Origin: Pseudoalteromonas prydzensis
Lineage (GTDB): Bacteria; Pseudomonadota; Gammaproteobacteria; Enterobacterales; Alteromonadaceae
DNA length: 64,000 bases
Assembly: GCF_001661495.1 (NCBI RefSeq)
Contig: NZ_BDDT01000007.1
Location: 62,001-126,000 of the forward strand
Direction of reading: 5' to 3'
Shown: positions 29,012 to 37,567 of the stretch, piece after piece
Layout: every line of letters begins with the position of its first letter
Numbering within the stretch: the stretch's first letter is position 1
Program-made: the position numbers and the translations under genes
Notes under the pieces: model-generated
What the model saw: the letters and a program-made list of their open reading frames with translations, nothing else
The model's database searches: none
Told to the model about the DNA's origin: nothing

Positions 29012-30916
29012 TTAATTACTACTGTACATACAGACGCTATCGCATAGTTTTAAGAATTGAATACTTTGCGTTACTGATTGGCTTATTTCGCCATCAGCTT
29101 GCTTGCCTTGACTGGTATGAGATCTTAAAAACCAATAGCCGGCTTTTTCTTTTTTGAAAAGCTTGTAGTTGATCACATCAATTTTTTCAGAATTATTGAT
29201 ACAACTACTTATCGTTTGATTTTGAGAGCAAGGTAGTACAAAGCTCATGCTATTGTCTTGTTCAAACTGCCAACGGCCATTAGGGCCAAAAATACCACCG
29301 CTATAAACAATGGCTGTACCGTTATTGTGAGGCTCTATAACGGCATGCTTGTTGTTATTTAACACGTTTAAATCGTTAACATAGAAGGTTTTCAAATAAT
29401 CTTCTTGAGTCGCATTATAGGTAGTATCTGCTTGGGCTAGATTAGCGTAAGAGTAGCTTGATTGTTTTTTGCTGGAGTAAAAATCGTCTACAGTAGCAAT
29501 GCGATTATTGTAGAGTTTTACATAGCGTACATTTCTGGTTTCAATACCTATGGTGAATTCTAAAGTATCGCCCAAGTTGCTGAACGTAATATCATAAGTA
29601 GACTCTTCACCAGTAAGTGCGTTTTTCACTGAGTAATGTCCTGAAGTTTCTGAATCAACCGTGATAGGTGCATTGATTATTTTAAAGGAACTTCCATCAG
29701 CTAATTGCACACTTGAATACAATGGAGATAAGCCGAATAACACATCACCCGCTGAAAATTCAGGAACTGGCGCCGCTGTAACACCTCTAAATACTTTATA
29801 GGTTTTGCGATCAACAAGCTCTTTTTCAAGCTCAGGCCAATTAGCCGTATCTTGAGATGTTTGAGGGATAAAATGATAGGTGACTTCAAAAACAGCAAAA
29901 TCATCTAAGCTTGCAATGAGTTCGGCTTGTTTTAATTGAACAGAAAAACTGATTTGTTGATATGAGCCATCAGTATTTTGAAACGTTTTTGTATAGTCTT
30001 GCCCAAATATACTATTACCTTTCTCTTCAGGCTCAATAAATTGATATATACCGTCAGTTAGAATTGCATTCTCGTGAAATCCAGCCAACTGAGTGTAACC
30101 TTCTGCTTCAATCGCTACATTGGCAAAGAAAGTATATCTGACGCCTTCTTCATTACCTAGTTGGCTTAGTCTAAGTGTTTGCTCTTGGCGTTGATCGCTA
30201 TAAGTATCAAAACTAAGCGCTTTTTTCTCGCCCTTAATCAGGGTAAGCCAAGTGAATTCGGTTTCACTTGTGTACTTTTTAGCTAGGATAGAATTAGCTT
30301 TCTTAGCTAAAATCTCGAGAGGTATAAACTTTGAACGCATGCAATTTGCAATGCATTCAAACTCTTGAGTATGCAGTTCAACATCATCTGGGTTATTCCA
30401 GTTAAACAGAAAGTTGTCACTCTCAATTTTTGCAAAACCTGTTTGGTCAGCTGAAAAATGAAATAGTGAGCTAGAGTCAGCGGTAGTCCACGTGCCGATT
30501 AATTCTTTATCTGCAAGTGTAATTGCTTCGCCAGGAAAGTTAACGGCATCATAGTGAACGTCAATACTTAGGTTAAACTGGTTCGACTCTTTACCATCAC
30601 TAATTGATAGGTCGATTTGATGTTCAGCTATGTCAAAAAGAGTAGGCGAAGCACTGAGCGTTAGTGTATTTTCACTTAGTTCATAGCTTAGCCAATCAGG
30701 TTTGTTTATTACAGAGACAGTTACTGTGTCGTTGTCTTTATCGCTTACAGTAAGTGCATGTTCTAAACTAGATCCCGCAGCGAGTTCAAAACTGAACTCA
30801 CCCGCTATAGTAGGTTTGTTATTTGCTGCTTTTTGTTGTTCTTCAGAGCTACTTCCCCCACCACAGGCAGAAAGTAGTAAGGTTAAAAGGCAGACAGCTG
30901 TTGTTTTTAGTTTCAT
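29012..30916 (-). CDS. Putative lipoprotein with N-terminal Ig/cadherin-like domain
   Basis: About 634 residues. Lipobox LLLSACGGGSSS gives a lipid-anchored Cys near residue 18, followed by a Gly/Ser linker. About residues 33-125 resemble the bacterial putative-Ig (He_PIG) fold: LTVSDKDNDTVTVSV and LSASPTLFDIAEHQIDLSISD. The remainder is beta-rich and unrecognised. The ATG at 30916 has AAGGAA 8 nt upstream; a GTG at 30919 is the alternative. Likely surface or periplasmic. Stand-alone gene behind the tRNA. Confidence 0.7.
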   Translation of the reverse strand: MKLKTTAVCLLTLLLSACGGGSSSEEQQKAANNKPTIAGEFSFELAAGSSLEHALTVSDKDNDTVTVSVINKPDWLSYELSENTLTLSASPTLFDIAEHQIDLSISDGKESNQFNLSIDVHYDAVNFPGEAITLADKELIGTWTTADSSSLFHFSADQTGFAKIESDNFLFNWNNPDDVELHTQEFECIANCMRSKFIPLEILAKKANSILAKKYTSETEFTWLTLIKGEKKALSFDTYSDQRQEQTLRLSQLGNEEGVRYTFFANVAIEAEGYTQLAGFHENAILTDGIYQFIEPEEKGNSIFGQDYTKTFQNTDGSYQQISFSVQLKQAELIASLDDFAVFEVTYHFIPQTSQDTANWPELEKELVDRKTYKVFRGVTAAPVPEFSAGDVLFGLSPLYSSVQLADGSSFKIINAPITVDSETSGHYSVKNALTGEESTYDITFSNLGDTLEFTIGIETRNVRYVKLYNNRIATVDDFYSSKKQSSYSYANLAQADTTYNATQEDYLKTFYVNDLNVLNNNKHAVIEPHNNGTAIVYSGGIFGPNGRWQFEQDNSMSFVLPCSQNQTISSCINNSEKIDVINYKLFKKEKAGYWFLRSHTSQGKQADGEISQSVTQSIQFLKLCDSVCMYSSN

Positions 30917-31260
30917 CACTAATTTTCCTTAATATTTTATGCGATTATATCAGATGGTTAATTTGATTGGACCAAATAAAGGGAAAGTAATGGTAGGAAA
31001 TTGTCAATCTGATTAAATTTAATACGCAGATTATAAGGGAGGTTAGGTGGACTTTATATTTCTTGCAGATAGGTCGTCTTTCAGTACAGGGTAGCTGATT
31101 GAAGACTCTGACCGTTTAATTATGTGATAAGAAGTTAAGCAATTACTTGAATCGCGATAGCTTCGAGTTTGGTGAAGTTTGGGTAACAAACAATAGCGTA
31201 TTTTTGAGAGAATTAAGCGACGCTTGCTCGCCGCTTAATATAAAGCTAACTATGTTCTAC
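30917..31260. other. Intergenic, no gene supported
   Basis: AT-rich gap between two minus-strand genes. A plus-strand GGGAGG-TTAG-GTG could start a 15-codon frame (MDFIFLADRSSFSTG) resembling the first residues of some GNAT proteins, then stops; at most a vestige. ATTAAGCG / CGCTTAAT (31212-31239) forms an 8-bp hairpin without a T-run. Confidence 0.4.
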
Positions 31261-31644
31261 TTAGTCAATTAAGCTCACTTTACATTGGTAGGTATTATCA
31301 CCCACTGAAAAGCTGCCTTTACCATTCCATTGGTTATCTACAGCAAAGCTTGCGGTAAAAGGTGACAGGTAACTACCAATTGCAGGAGGCGGAAAAGACA
31401 CCACGGCTTGGCCTGTAAGCGCACCAACTTTAGTAATATCATTATAACCAGTAGCATGCATGTGCCCCGAAGCGCTAGATGTAAATTGTGGTGAATGTTG
31501 TGTGCCTTCTTGAATGTGACCATTAGCACGGCCATTTAGTGCATCTGTTTTTGGATCTACGGCAAACTGAATTTCCATTGAGCCACCACCAACAACACCA
31601 GATTGAAACTTTAATTTAACTAGGTATAAGCTTTCATCAGACAT
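31261..31644 (-). CDS. DUF1842 family protein
   Basis: 127 residues from the ATG at 31644 (MSDESLYLVKLKF); AAGGAAG is 7 nt upstream, so the longer frame to 31689 is not used. Beta-rich with GHIQEGTQHSP, SGHMHATGYNDITKVGALTGQAVVSFPPP-type segments, matching my memory of DUF1842. No signal peptide. Function unknown. Divergent from the GNAT gene. Confidence 0.65.
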   Translation of the reverse strand: MSDESLYLVKLKFQSGVVGGGSMEIQFAVDPKTDALNGRANGHIQEGTQHSPQFTSSASGHMHATGYNDITKVGALTGQAVVSFPPPAIGSYLSPFTASFAVDNQWNGKGSFSVGDNTYQCKVSLID

Positions 31645-31766
31645 TTTCTTCTTCCTTTTATAAAGTGCTGCACACCATTGTGCTGGCATTCATTAATCGA
31701 GGAAAGTGTAGGGCGAATGCCAAAAAATACATATTACAGCGTATTACAAACAAGGAATTTCAAACA

Positions 31767-32228
31767 ATGATTGCAAAGTTAGATAATGCAAATGAGGCAG
31801 TGACAAAGCAAATTTACACCACCTTTCAACGCTCTTATCAAATAGAGGCCGAGTTAATCGGTGCGCTTAATTTTCCGCCTTTATCGCGCACTGTGGCTGA
31901 TATACAAAATTCACAAACACTTTTTTATGGACTTTATGACGATACGCAGCTTGCGGGGGTTATTGAACTGCTAATCATCAATGATCGATTAGAAATTAAT
32001 AGCTTAACGGTTGACCCAGAGCATTTTAGAAAAGGCATCGCCGATAAGTTAATCCGCTATGCGTTAATTAACTTTATTGAAACAGCATCAACAGCGATAG
32101 TTGAAACCGCAGTAGTTAACGAGCCCGCTATTAAGTTATATAAAAAGCATGACTTTGTTGAGTTTAAAAGATGGACGCCCGATCACGGTATTGAAAAGCT
32201 GGCCATGATTCGAACTGGTATTGTTTAA
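31767..32228 (+). CDS. GNAT family N-acetyltransferase
   Basis: 153 residues from the ATG at 31767 (AAGGAA upstream); the open frame reaches 31665 but overlaps the DUF1842 leader. The acetyl-CoA region shows INSLTVDPEHFRKGIADKLI (motif A, with R/Q-x-x-G-x-A variant RKGIA) and ETAVVNEPAIKLYKKHDFVE (motif B). Substrate unknown. Confidence 0.85.
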   Translation: MIAKLDNANEAVTKQIYTTFQRSYQIEAELIGALNFPPLSRTVADIQNSQTLFYGLYDDTQLAGVIELLIINDRLEINSLTVDPEHFRKGIADKLIRYALINFIETASTAIVETAVVNEPAIKLYKKHDFVEFKRWTPDHGIEKLAMIRTGIV

Positions 32229-32553
32229 TTAAACTATCACAGTGAAAGAATCTCGCCCATTTAATGCCTTTCTAATTATAAGTTTAACTTGAAAATACTT
32301 TTCAAAAGGTGAATCGCGGTGGCTAATTGCTGGGGCAATCACTTAAGTCTATTTTAAGTTTAATTGTTTACGCTTAACCAAGTATATTTACTCATGTTTT
32401 TTAAAATATAAATTTTATGTTTTAGATCACTAAATGCTTAGTAATGATAGGTTACTTTGTAGTGGGGTAGGCTACTTTTTTAAGCTCTAAAACAGCTAAA
32501 TGGTCAGTAACTTTATACGATTAATATAAGGTTTAATTTTTTCGAGGGGCACT
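32229..32553. other. Intergenic upstream of cytochrome b561
   Basis: 325 bp with no reading frame I can support. It contains the direct repeat TAGGTTACTTT / TAGGCTACTTT (about 32449-32477) and should hold the promoter of the cytochrome b561 gene. Nothing else seen. Confidence 0.4.
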
Positions 32554-33105
32554 ATGAATTTAAAAAATACAACAACTCATTACAATACACTCTCCATTGC
32601 TTTGCATTGGCTTATGTTCATATTGATTGTCGCTGTGTACGCAAGCATTGAACTGCGCGAATTATTCGACAAAGGGACTACAACCCGAGATGCCTTTAAA
32701 ATGTGGCATTTTATGCTTGGTTTATCGGTTTTAGCTTTAGTAAGCATTAGGCTAATTGCTCGTATAATGGGTGGCTCAGCCCCAGATATAAAACCAGAGC
32801 CAGCTAAGTGGCAAAATAACCTCGCCAAACTAGTGCATGTTATTTTGTATGGATTTATGTTTGCTATGCCTATTGCGGGATGGTTAATTTTGAGCATGGC
32901 GGGCAAACCAATTCCGTTTTTTGGTCTAGAGCTGCCGCCATTGGCTAGTAAAGATTTAGACTTTGCAAAAACCATCAAAGAGCTGCATGAAATCGCAGGG
33001 GAAGTTGGCTATTACTTGATTGGATTACATGCAGCCGCCGCTTTATTCCACCACTATTTTTTATCTGACAATACGCTCAAACGAATGCGCTTGCCTAAAA
33101 AGTAA
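32554..33105 (+). CDS. Cytochrome b561 (diheme inner-membrane)
   Basis: 183 residues with four membrane helices. The heme-binding histidines of the CybB family are visible: SIALHWLMF in helix 1, MWHFMLGL in helix 2, KELHEIAGEVGYYLIGLHAAAALFHHYF in helices 3-4 (quoted only for position; key residues are the His of KELHE and of GLHAAAALFHH). It shuttles electrons to or from quinone or superoxide. Start follows GAGGGGC. No partner gene adjacent. Confidence 0.88.
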   Translation: MNLKNTTTHYNTLSIALHWLMFILIVAVYASIELRELFDKGTTTRDAFKMWHFMLGLSVLALVSIRLIARIMGGSAPDIKPEPAKWQNNLAKLVHVILYGFMFAMPIAGWLILSMAGKPIPFFGLELPPLASKDLDFAKTIKELHEIAGEVGYYLIGLHAAAALFHHYFLSDNTLKRMRLPKK

Positions 33106-33113
33106 AGCTAATT

Positions 33114-33141
33114 ATGTGCTCAAACTATTGTTTGCGCACAT
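33114..33141. terminator. Hairpin after cytochrome b561
   Basis: ATGTGC-t-CAAAC / GTTTG-c-GCACAT around TATT: 11 pairs with one mismatch, 9 bp after the stop. No clear T-run, so the terminator call is tentative. Confidence 0.45.
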
Positions 33142-33328
33142 ATTCAAGGATATGAGCGATGCGCGTATATTGTTCCATTTAGATCTACTTAAAGATAATA
33201 GAAAACTTAGTGATAGTAATACCTTAGCTAATTTGTTAAAACTATGTAATGTATACATATGAGTGTGGTCGGAGCAGAAAGATCCGTCCTTCGCGCACTA
33301 TAAAATTGTTAACACTCAAGGAGAAGCT

Positions 33329-34222
33329 GTGCCTCTATACAAGTATTTGACACCTGAAAATACCTTGAGGGTTTTAGACGGGAGTGTAAGGCTTACTCAG
33401 CCGGGGGCTTTCAATGATCCGTTTGAAATGGTGCCGGAGCTACATGTTCCGGAAGATTTTGAAACTAAAGACATATCTATCAGCTTTGACGTCCTCGCAC
33501 CTAGAAGGCAACCGAGTGTTGGTGATTTAGCCGTTGACTTTGAATCAGACCATTGCAATGACATCAATTCTAGAAATATTTTAAGCTCACTGAATAAATC
33601 CATTGGCATTCTATGCTTGTCTAAAAATGAGTTATCGCTGCTAATGTGGTCTCACTATGCTGGTGAATACTCAGGGGCCGTTATTGAGTTTGATGAAGAG
33701 CATGAATTTTTCACGGGCCTATTTAATATAGAGTATCGAGAGCATAGGCCTAAAAAAGACATCAGTTCTTATTTGAGTAGTGAATTACCAATTCCTATTG
33801 CCGAGCTTTGTGTAAAACCCAAGGACTGGGAATACGAGAAAGAATATAGAATTGTTAGAAATCTTTCCGATTGTAAACCGGTTGGTGAATATAATGGTTT
33901 CCCTGTTTATGTCATGGATATCCCCTTAGAAGCGATAAAGTCCGTTACGCTTGGCGAAAGGATGCCTGTAGCAATTCAAAGAGATATCTGGAATAAAATC
34001 AAGAATACGACGATCTCGTTGAATCTTGCAGCTATCGCAAACTGGGGTTACGAATTTAGAAAAGAACCGATTAAGTATAATCTTCCTGTTTCTGATATGA
34101 ATCCTTTGATTAGCCCAAGAACGGCCCATATATTTTCTGAACTTGAAAATGATTTTGGCGAAATGGCTCGCTGGATGATAAAAGAGCATAAGTTGAGCAG
34201 TATTGCTAACCATACGCTTTAA
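33329..34222 (+). CDS. DUF2971 family protein (cassette gene 1)
   Basis: 297 residues from a GTG at 33329: AAGGAG (33318-33323) sits 5 nt upstream. The frame upstream to 33263 lacks support. DUF2971 landmarks: PLYKYLTPENTLRVL, QPGAFNDPFEM, LSLLMWSHYAGEYSGAVIEF and KPKDWEYEKEYRIV. Family members are frequent in accessory and defence-rich regions, but the activity is not established. The stop lies 2 bp before an attC, the normal cassette arrangement. Confidence 0.85.
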   Translation: MPLYKYLTPENTLRVLDGSVRLTQPGAFNDPFEMVPELHVPEDFETKDISISFDVLAPRRQPSVGDLAVDFESDHCNDINSRNILSSLNKSIGILCLSKNELSLLMWSHYAGEYSGAVIEFDEEHEFFTGLFNIEYREHRPKKDISSYLSSELPIPIAELCVKPKDWEYEKEYRIVRNLSDCKPVGEYNGFPVYVMDIPLEAIKSVTLGERMPVAIQRDIWNKIKNTTISLNLAAIANWGYEFRKEPIKYNLPVSDMNPLISPRTAHIFSELENDFGEMARWMIKEHKLSSIANHTL

Positions 34223-34224
34223 AG

Positions 34225-34297
34225 TGTTAACAAGCGCAAGCAGTCGGAAAATTTACTCGCTAGCGCTCCTAAATTTCCGCTGTTGCGGGCGTTAACT
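34225..34297 (+). repeat. attC-like recombination site 1
   Basis: 73 bp. Left arm 34226-34255 begins GTTAACAAGCGCAAGCAG; right arm 34269-34296 ends CTGTTGCGGGCGTTAAC. Arms pair as GTTAAC/GTTAAC, CGCAA/TTGCG, CAG/CTG, CGG/CCG and AAATTTA/TAAATTT with single unpaired bases on one arm (the extrahelical bases typical of attC), around a loop that itself holds GCTAGC. Right core GTTAACT deviates from GTTRRRY at one base. Confidence 0.8.
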
Positions 34298-34326
34298 CTA
34301 CTAAAAAGTTCATCATTTGAGGTTAT

Positions 34327-35331
34327 ATGAATTATATATTTCTTGATACTTGCGTATTTCTTGATATTTCAACGAAAAAGCAAGATCTTGCTTTGGTTTC
34401 AGCTTTGGAAGAGCTAGTCGAAACCGATGTGGTGAAACTGGTTGTTACAGACTTGGTTGCAGAAGAATACGAGAGAAATAAAGAAGATGTTGCAAACAAG
34501 ACGGCAAGACGATTGTCTCAAGAGTTTAAACAAGTAAAAGCTGTCGTAAGTGAGTTTGCTAGCGCAAACCAAGAGCAAACGCTCGAAGTGCTAAATGACA
34601 TAAATGCACGATTGCCTTTATTAACAGATGCCAATTACAGCACAATCAACAGAGTCGAAAAACTTATCCAGTCTGCGGAGCTAATTAATATTAGTGAGCG
34701 TTCAAAAGTTGCAGCGGTTCAACGTGGCTTAGATAAAAAAGCTCCATTTCATATCAGTAAAAACTCGGTTGCAGACGCTGTTATTATCGAGCAATTTTAT
34801 GAGTTTTCGCTTGATGTTGATGCTACTAATAGCTGCTTCTTTATCACTCACAATCACAATGACTTTTCTGCCAAAGATCATCGAAAACCACATGAAGACT
34901 TCGACGATATTTTTAATCGTGAAAATGTCTATTATTTCAATAATCTTGCATCAGCTTTGAACATCATTGATGAGGATGTGTTGGCTGATATCGAGTTTGA
35001 GTACGATTACACTGAAGAAACTCGTGGCTTACGAGAAATTCTTGATGTAATGGACGAGTTGGTGGATAAAGTTTGGTACAACAGACACCAGAATAGGATG
35101 TGGCAGATCGAACATGGTGAAATTGAAGTTGTGCCGGAGGGTACCGAACGGTACGGAAGTGCTGTCATACATGAAAATATCCTAGAGGGTGCAATTAAAT
35201 CTGCGCAAAAAGTTGAAAGTAAGTATGAAGACACCGGTCCGTGGTCAGACTTTGAATGGGGTATGATCAATGGCAAATTATCAGCCTTACGTTGGGTTCT
35301 TGGCGACGAATGGGATATGTTAGACACCTAA
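34327..35331 (+). CDS. PIN-domain (DUF4935-like) protein, putative nuclease (cassette gene 2)
   Basis: 334 residues. The N-terminal ~180 residues have PIN features: YIFLDTCVFLD (first acidic residue Asp7), VVTDLVAEEYERN, a helical stretch, SVADAVIIEQF (internal Asp) and FFITHNHNDF. This suits the DUF4935 group of PIN nucleases. The C-terminal ~130 residues are acidic and unrecognised. PIN proteins often cleave RNA as toxins, but no antitoxin is next to it, and it is longer than VapC, so a toxin role is only a guess. Its stop runs into the attC broken by an intron remnant. Confidence 0.75.
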   Translation: MNYIFLDTCVFLDISTKKQDLALVSALEELVETDVVKLVVTDLVAEEYERNKEDVANKTARRLSQEFKQVKAVVSEFASANQEQTLEVLNDINARLPLLTDANYSTINRVEKLIQSAELINISERSKVAAVQRGLDKKAPFHISKNSVADAVIIEQFYEFSLDVDATNSCFFITHNHNDFSAKDHRKPHEDFDDIFNRENVYYFNNLASALNIIDEDVLADIEFEYDYTEETRGLREILDVMDELVDKVWYNRHQNRMWQIEHGEIEVVPEGTERYGSAVIHENILEGAIKSAQKVESKYEDTGPWSDFEWGMINGKLSALRWVLGDEWDMLDT

Positions 35332-35346
35332 CCTAGCGTAGAGTTA

Positions 35347-35832
35347 ATCGGGTAGCCGGAGGTCTCTAACCTCCAGCCCCCACACCACCCATCATGCGGG
35401 TCCGCAATGGGCGGTTCATCTCCCGTAATGAATGTTGATCCAAATATCTCTCAATGACACTAAACCTTGTGAAACTAAGTAGTTATTGCCTAGCGCAATG
35501 TTAATTCCTTTTGTTTTTGAGCTTCTACAAGGGCCTTCGCTTCCAAGCGCCTACTTTTGGTACTAGTGATACCGCATGCTATGGCGAGTCGTTCGCTAAC
35601 ACCCAGTTTCATAAACCGCGTATTTTAGTGCGTGCTATTTCTTATTAATAACGACATTGCCGCCAGTAACACATTCTTATTCTACGGCGGATCCAGTGAT
35701 CTAAATTCACTGTTAGCTGATAAGCGTTGGCTATTCGGTAGTAATGTCCTTCGCCGCGCAAATACTTTTGGGTCTAGAATCTGTATTACTCTTAAGCGCA
35801 GCGTCTCTTAACCTCTTTGTGAATAATTCACT
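35347..35832 (-). mobile_element. Group II intron 3' remnant inserted in the attC after the PIN gene
   Basis: On the minus strand the intron would end CTACCCGAT at 35347. Domain VI is a GGAGGT/ACCTCC hairpin (about 35358-35375). Domain V is the 34-nt segment 35384-35417 starting GAACCGCCC, with a 9-bp lower stem, 2-nt bulge TG and short upper stem. The maturase C-terminus precedes it. The exon side reads AGTTA (35342-35346), i.e. the attC left core AGTTAACAA cut after AGTTA, as expected for attC-targeting IIC introns. The 5' intron and RT domain are missing. Confidence 0.75.
35416..35832 (-). pseudogene. Group II intron maturase/RT, C-terminal fragment, multiply frameshifted
   Basis: Read on the minus strand in successive frames: ELFTKRLRDAAL; then KYLRGEGHYYRIANA and NLDHWIRRRIRMCYWRQ; then FMKLGVSERLAIACG; then NNYLVSQGLVSLRDIWINI and a TGA at 35416-35418 inside the start of domain V. 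These blocks, in this order, are the maturase-specific end of group II intron-encoded proteins. At least three frame changes and internal stops make it non-functional. The reverse transcriptase part is absent. Confidence 0.78.
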
Positions 35833-35936
35833 AAATTTTTTGCACAAAGAGAAGGAAATGAGAAGTAAATGAGGATGAACTCGAAGGCTAAAATTGGTAT
35901 GTGAAAATACGATACACTAGTAAAGGTACTTTTAGC

Positions 35937-36108
35937 TCCTCAAAAAAGCCACTCAAATACCTGCAAAAATGCCAACTAAAATAACAGCGAATCCTCTTTT
36001 TATATTTTACGCGTAAGTCAGTTGTCGATTGAATCAAAATAGGAACTCGGTTATGGTTAATGCATCAATAAAAATAAATTAAAAACGAGTTATTCTACAG
36101 GCTCGTTA
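35937..36108 (+). repeat. Direct repeat copy 1 (cassette leader with boundary motif)
   Basis: About 172 bp closely matching 37568-37747 (one ~8-bp indel near the left end, scattered substitutions). The last 22 bp (36087-36108, GAGTTATTCTACAG...CTCGTTA) recur at 36813-36834 and 37726-37747. Within it AACTCG (36044-) and CGAGTT (36086-) form an inverted repeat. Ends 15 bp before the next gene. Probably the right half of an attC, or a duplicated non-coding cassette. Confidence 0.8.
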
Positions 36109-36123
36109 TATGTACAAGGAGTT

Positions 36124-36582
36124 ATGGTGAAGAAATTCTTCAAATATCTAGGTTTCGGAATTTTAAGTGTTGTTATATTTTTCATTGGTATTGGAGTTTT
36201 GACATCCATAAATACTGTTGATAAAGAGGCTGTCTTTGAGCCTTTTATTGTACAGGCAATCCCCAAGTTAACAACGTGGGAAGTAACTCCTTTTAAAGAG
36301 CTAATGTCGGATCAGGGTTACACTAGTGCAACTTCAGAGCAATGGGAGTTGTACATGAAAAAGATTGCTAAATTAGGTGTATTTCAATCAGTCGGTAAAG
36401 CAGAGTTGCAAAATTGGAAAACATTATCTCCAGTTGGTAGTTCAAGTGTTACATATGCTGTTTATCAGGTACCTATAACCTTTGATACCGGACTAGCTTA
36501 TGTTCAATTAGGTTTGCAGTCATCTGACGGTAAAGTTGAAATAAATAGTATAAAATTTTTATCTGATCTGTTGATGCAATAG
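36124..36582 (+). CDS. Membrane-anchored protein of unknown function (cassette gene 3)
   Basis: 152 residues: one N-terminal membrane helix (about 9-28, FGILSVVIFFIGIGVLTSI) and a soluble, probably periplasmic domain (about 40-150) with alternating strands such as SSVTYAVYQVPITFDTGLAYVQLGL. The layout recalls DUF4019/DUF3887-type small domains, a weak resemblance. AAGGAG is 3-4 nt before the ATG. Followed 4 bp later by a well-formed attC. Confidence 0.65.
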   Translation: MVKKFFKYLGFGILSVVIFFIGIGVLTSINTVDKEAVFEPFIVQAIPKLTTWEVTPFKELMSDQGYTSATSEQWELYMKKIAKLGVFQSVGKAELQNWKTLSPVGSSSVTYAVYQVPITFDTGLAYVQLGLQSSDGKVEINSIKFLSDLLMQ

Positions 36583-36585
36583 TAT

Positions 36586-36687
36586 ATATAACAAGGCCAT
36601 GAAGTATCGGACACATAAAAGTTGGCTGTGCTCGGGCCTCGCTATTTTAGCCAACTATTATTTAGCCGCTTATGGCGGACGTTGAGT
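36586..36687 (+). repeat. attC-like recombination site 3
   Basis: 102 bp, the clearest of the set. Left arm: AACAAGGCCATGAAGTATCGG then GTTGGCT (36621-36627); right arm: AGCCAAC (36649-36655) then CCGCTTATGGCGGACGTT. Pairs AAC/GTT, GCCAT/ATGGC, AAG/CTT, CGG/CCG and GTTGGCT/AGCCAAC are interrupted by unpaired bases. The right core GTTGAGT fits GTTRRRY exactly. Confidence 0.85.
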
Positions 36688-36858
36688 CTGTAGAATTACT
36701 CTTTTTTAATAAAAACAGCTTGTTTTATGGGTTCCAAAATACATTACCTAATACTTTAAACACGCTTAGAGTTAATTACAGGAGCTCGTTTTTTAATTGA
36801 ATTTGGCTGTTGGAGTTATTCTACAGCCTCGTTATAAGCCCCCAATAGAATTGAGTTT
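36688..36858 (+). repeat. Cassette leader with boundary motif copy
   Basis: About 125 bp of AT-rich non-coding DNA, then GGCTGT...ACAGCC pairing around the 22-bp boundary motif at 36813-36834 (one base different from the other copies), ending CTCGTTATAA 24 bp before the next gene. It is probably a second, short attC-like site; its left arm is not obvious. Confidence 0.5.
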
Positions 36859-37254
36859 ATGTCTTTTTTAGTATGTAAAAAATGTTATTCGACGATTGTT
36901 GCAAAGGATAAAACTCCAAATGCTAGGGATCGGAACTATATTTGTCCAGTTTGTGGAACTTCAATAAATACATTTAATATCAAAAACTATTTAATCGCTT
37001 TTGCTGTGTTATTTCTTTTGTGGGCAATTTCGTTTTTTTCTCACCATATTAGTGAGGGGAATTTAAAATGGGATTCGGCAAATCAATCATCATTATTATT
37101 AGCTGTTATTATGGTAACCTCTATTGCGTTCGCAATTTATCGGCACTTAAAGGTAAATGACAAGTCAAAAAAATGGGTGGTATTAGGCTGTATTTCTTTA
37201 GTTTTGCTGCTCAATGAAATCCATATTGCAGCATCAAGAGTTTGGGGCTTGTAA
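36859..37254 (+). CDS. Zinc-ribbon membrane protein, unknown function (cassette gene 4)
   Basis: 131 residues. Cys6/Cys9 and Cys29/Cys32 (CKKC and CPVC) form a rubredoxin-like zinc ribbon. Three hydrophobic segments follow (about 43-62, 76-92, 103-121). No family recognised. Ribosome site weak (ATTGAG). Typical of orphan cassette proteins. The stop TAA merges with TAACAACACGC, the left arm of a broken attC. Confidence 0.65.
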   Translation: MSFLVCKKCYSTIVAKDKTPNARDRNYICPVCGTSINTFNIKNYLIAFAVLFLLWAISFFSHHISEGNLKWDSANQSSLLLAVIMVTSIAFAIYRHLKVNDKSKKWVVLGCISLVLLLNEIHIAASRVWGL

Positions 37255-37281
37255 CAACACGCTCTGAGGTGGACAGCAAGC
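37250..37281 (+). repeat. attC left-arm fragment (site 4)
   Basis: TGTAACAACACGCTCTGAGG and the following TGGACAGC look like an attC left arm (AAC, then an arm that should pair with a CTGTCC...GCGTGTT right arm). The right arm is missing; a transposase remnant begins at 37283. Called from pattern only. Confidence 0.5.
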
Positions 37282-37282
37282 A

Positions 37283-37480
37283 CTAAAGCTCTCTTTCCAC
37301 CGCAAATTTTAACAGCCTTGATCCCTTACTTTTCAATGCCGTTAGGTAAGTTGACTCATCGTAGGACGTATGTGTTTTCCAGCATCTAAAGAGTATTCGT
37401 ATCCATTTAAATGTCAGTGATCTGATGATGGTTGTTCTTACTTTATAAGTATGGGGATTCCTGTGGCTTCTTGCTGACGT
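37283..37480 (-). pseudogene. Transposase C-terminal remnant (IS110/IS1111-like?)
   Basis: A 65-codon open frame on the minus strand with no start, ending in TAG at 37283-37285. Its residues include TTIIRSLTFKWIRILFRCWK and THTSYDESTYLTALKSKGS, which resemble the end of transposases of the IS110 group. Family call is from memory and tentative. It directly abuts the attC fragment; the rest of the element is gone. Confidence 0.5.
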
Positions 37481-37567
37481 CTATCGCGGTTTAGTAACGA
37501 TGCTTTACCACAATAAATAACACACAGATAATCCTGCCATTGTGTTCGGTGACAGGGGATTACATCT

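Noticed and set aside
30917..31260. Small GNAT gene starting near 31049
   Set aside because: Stops after 15 codons; at most a vestige.
33020..33262. 80-codon plus-strand frame overlapping the end of cytochrome b561
   Set aside because: Mostly an out-of-frame shadow of the b561 gene, no ribosome site, and the downstream part has no family features.
35332..36123. Intact mobile element between the PIN gene and cassette gene 3
   Set aside because: Only the 3' end of a group II intron with frameshifted maturase is present; no intact RT or transposase.
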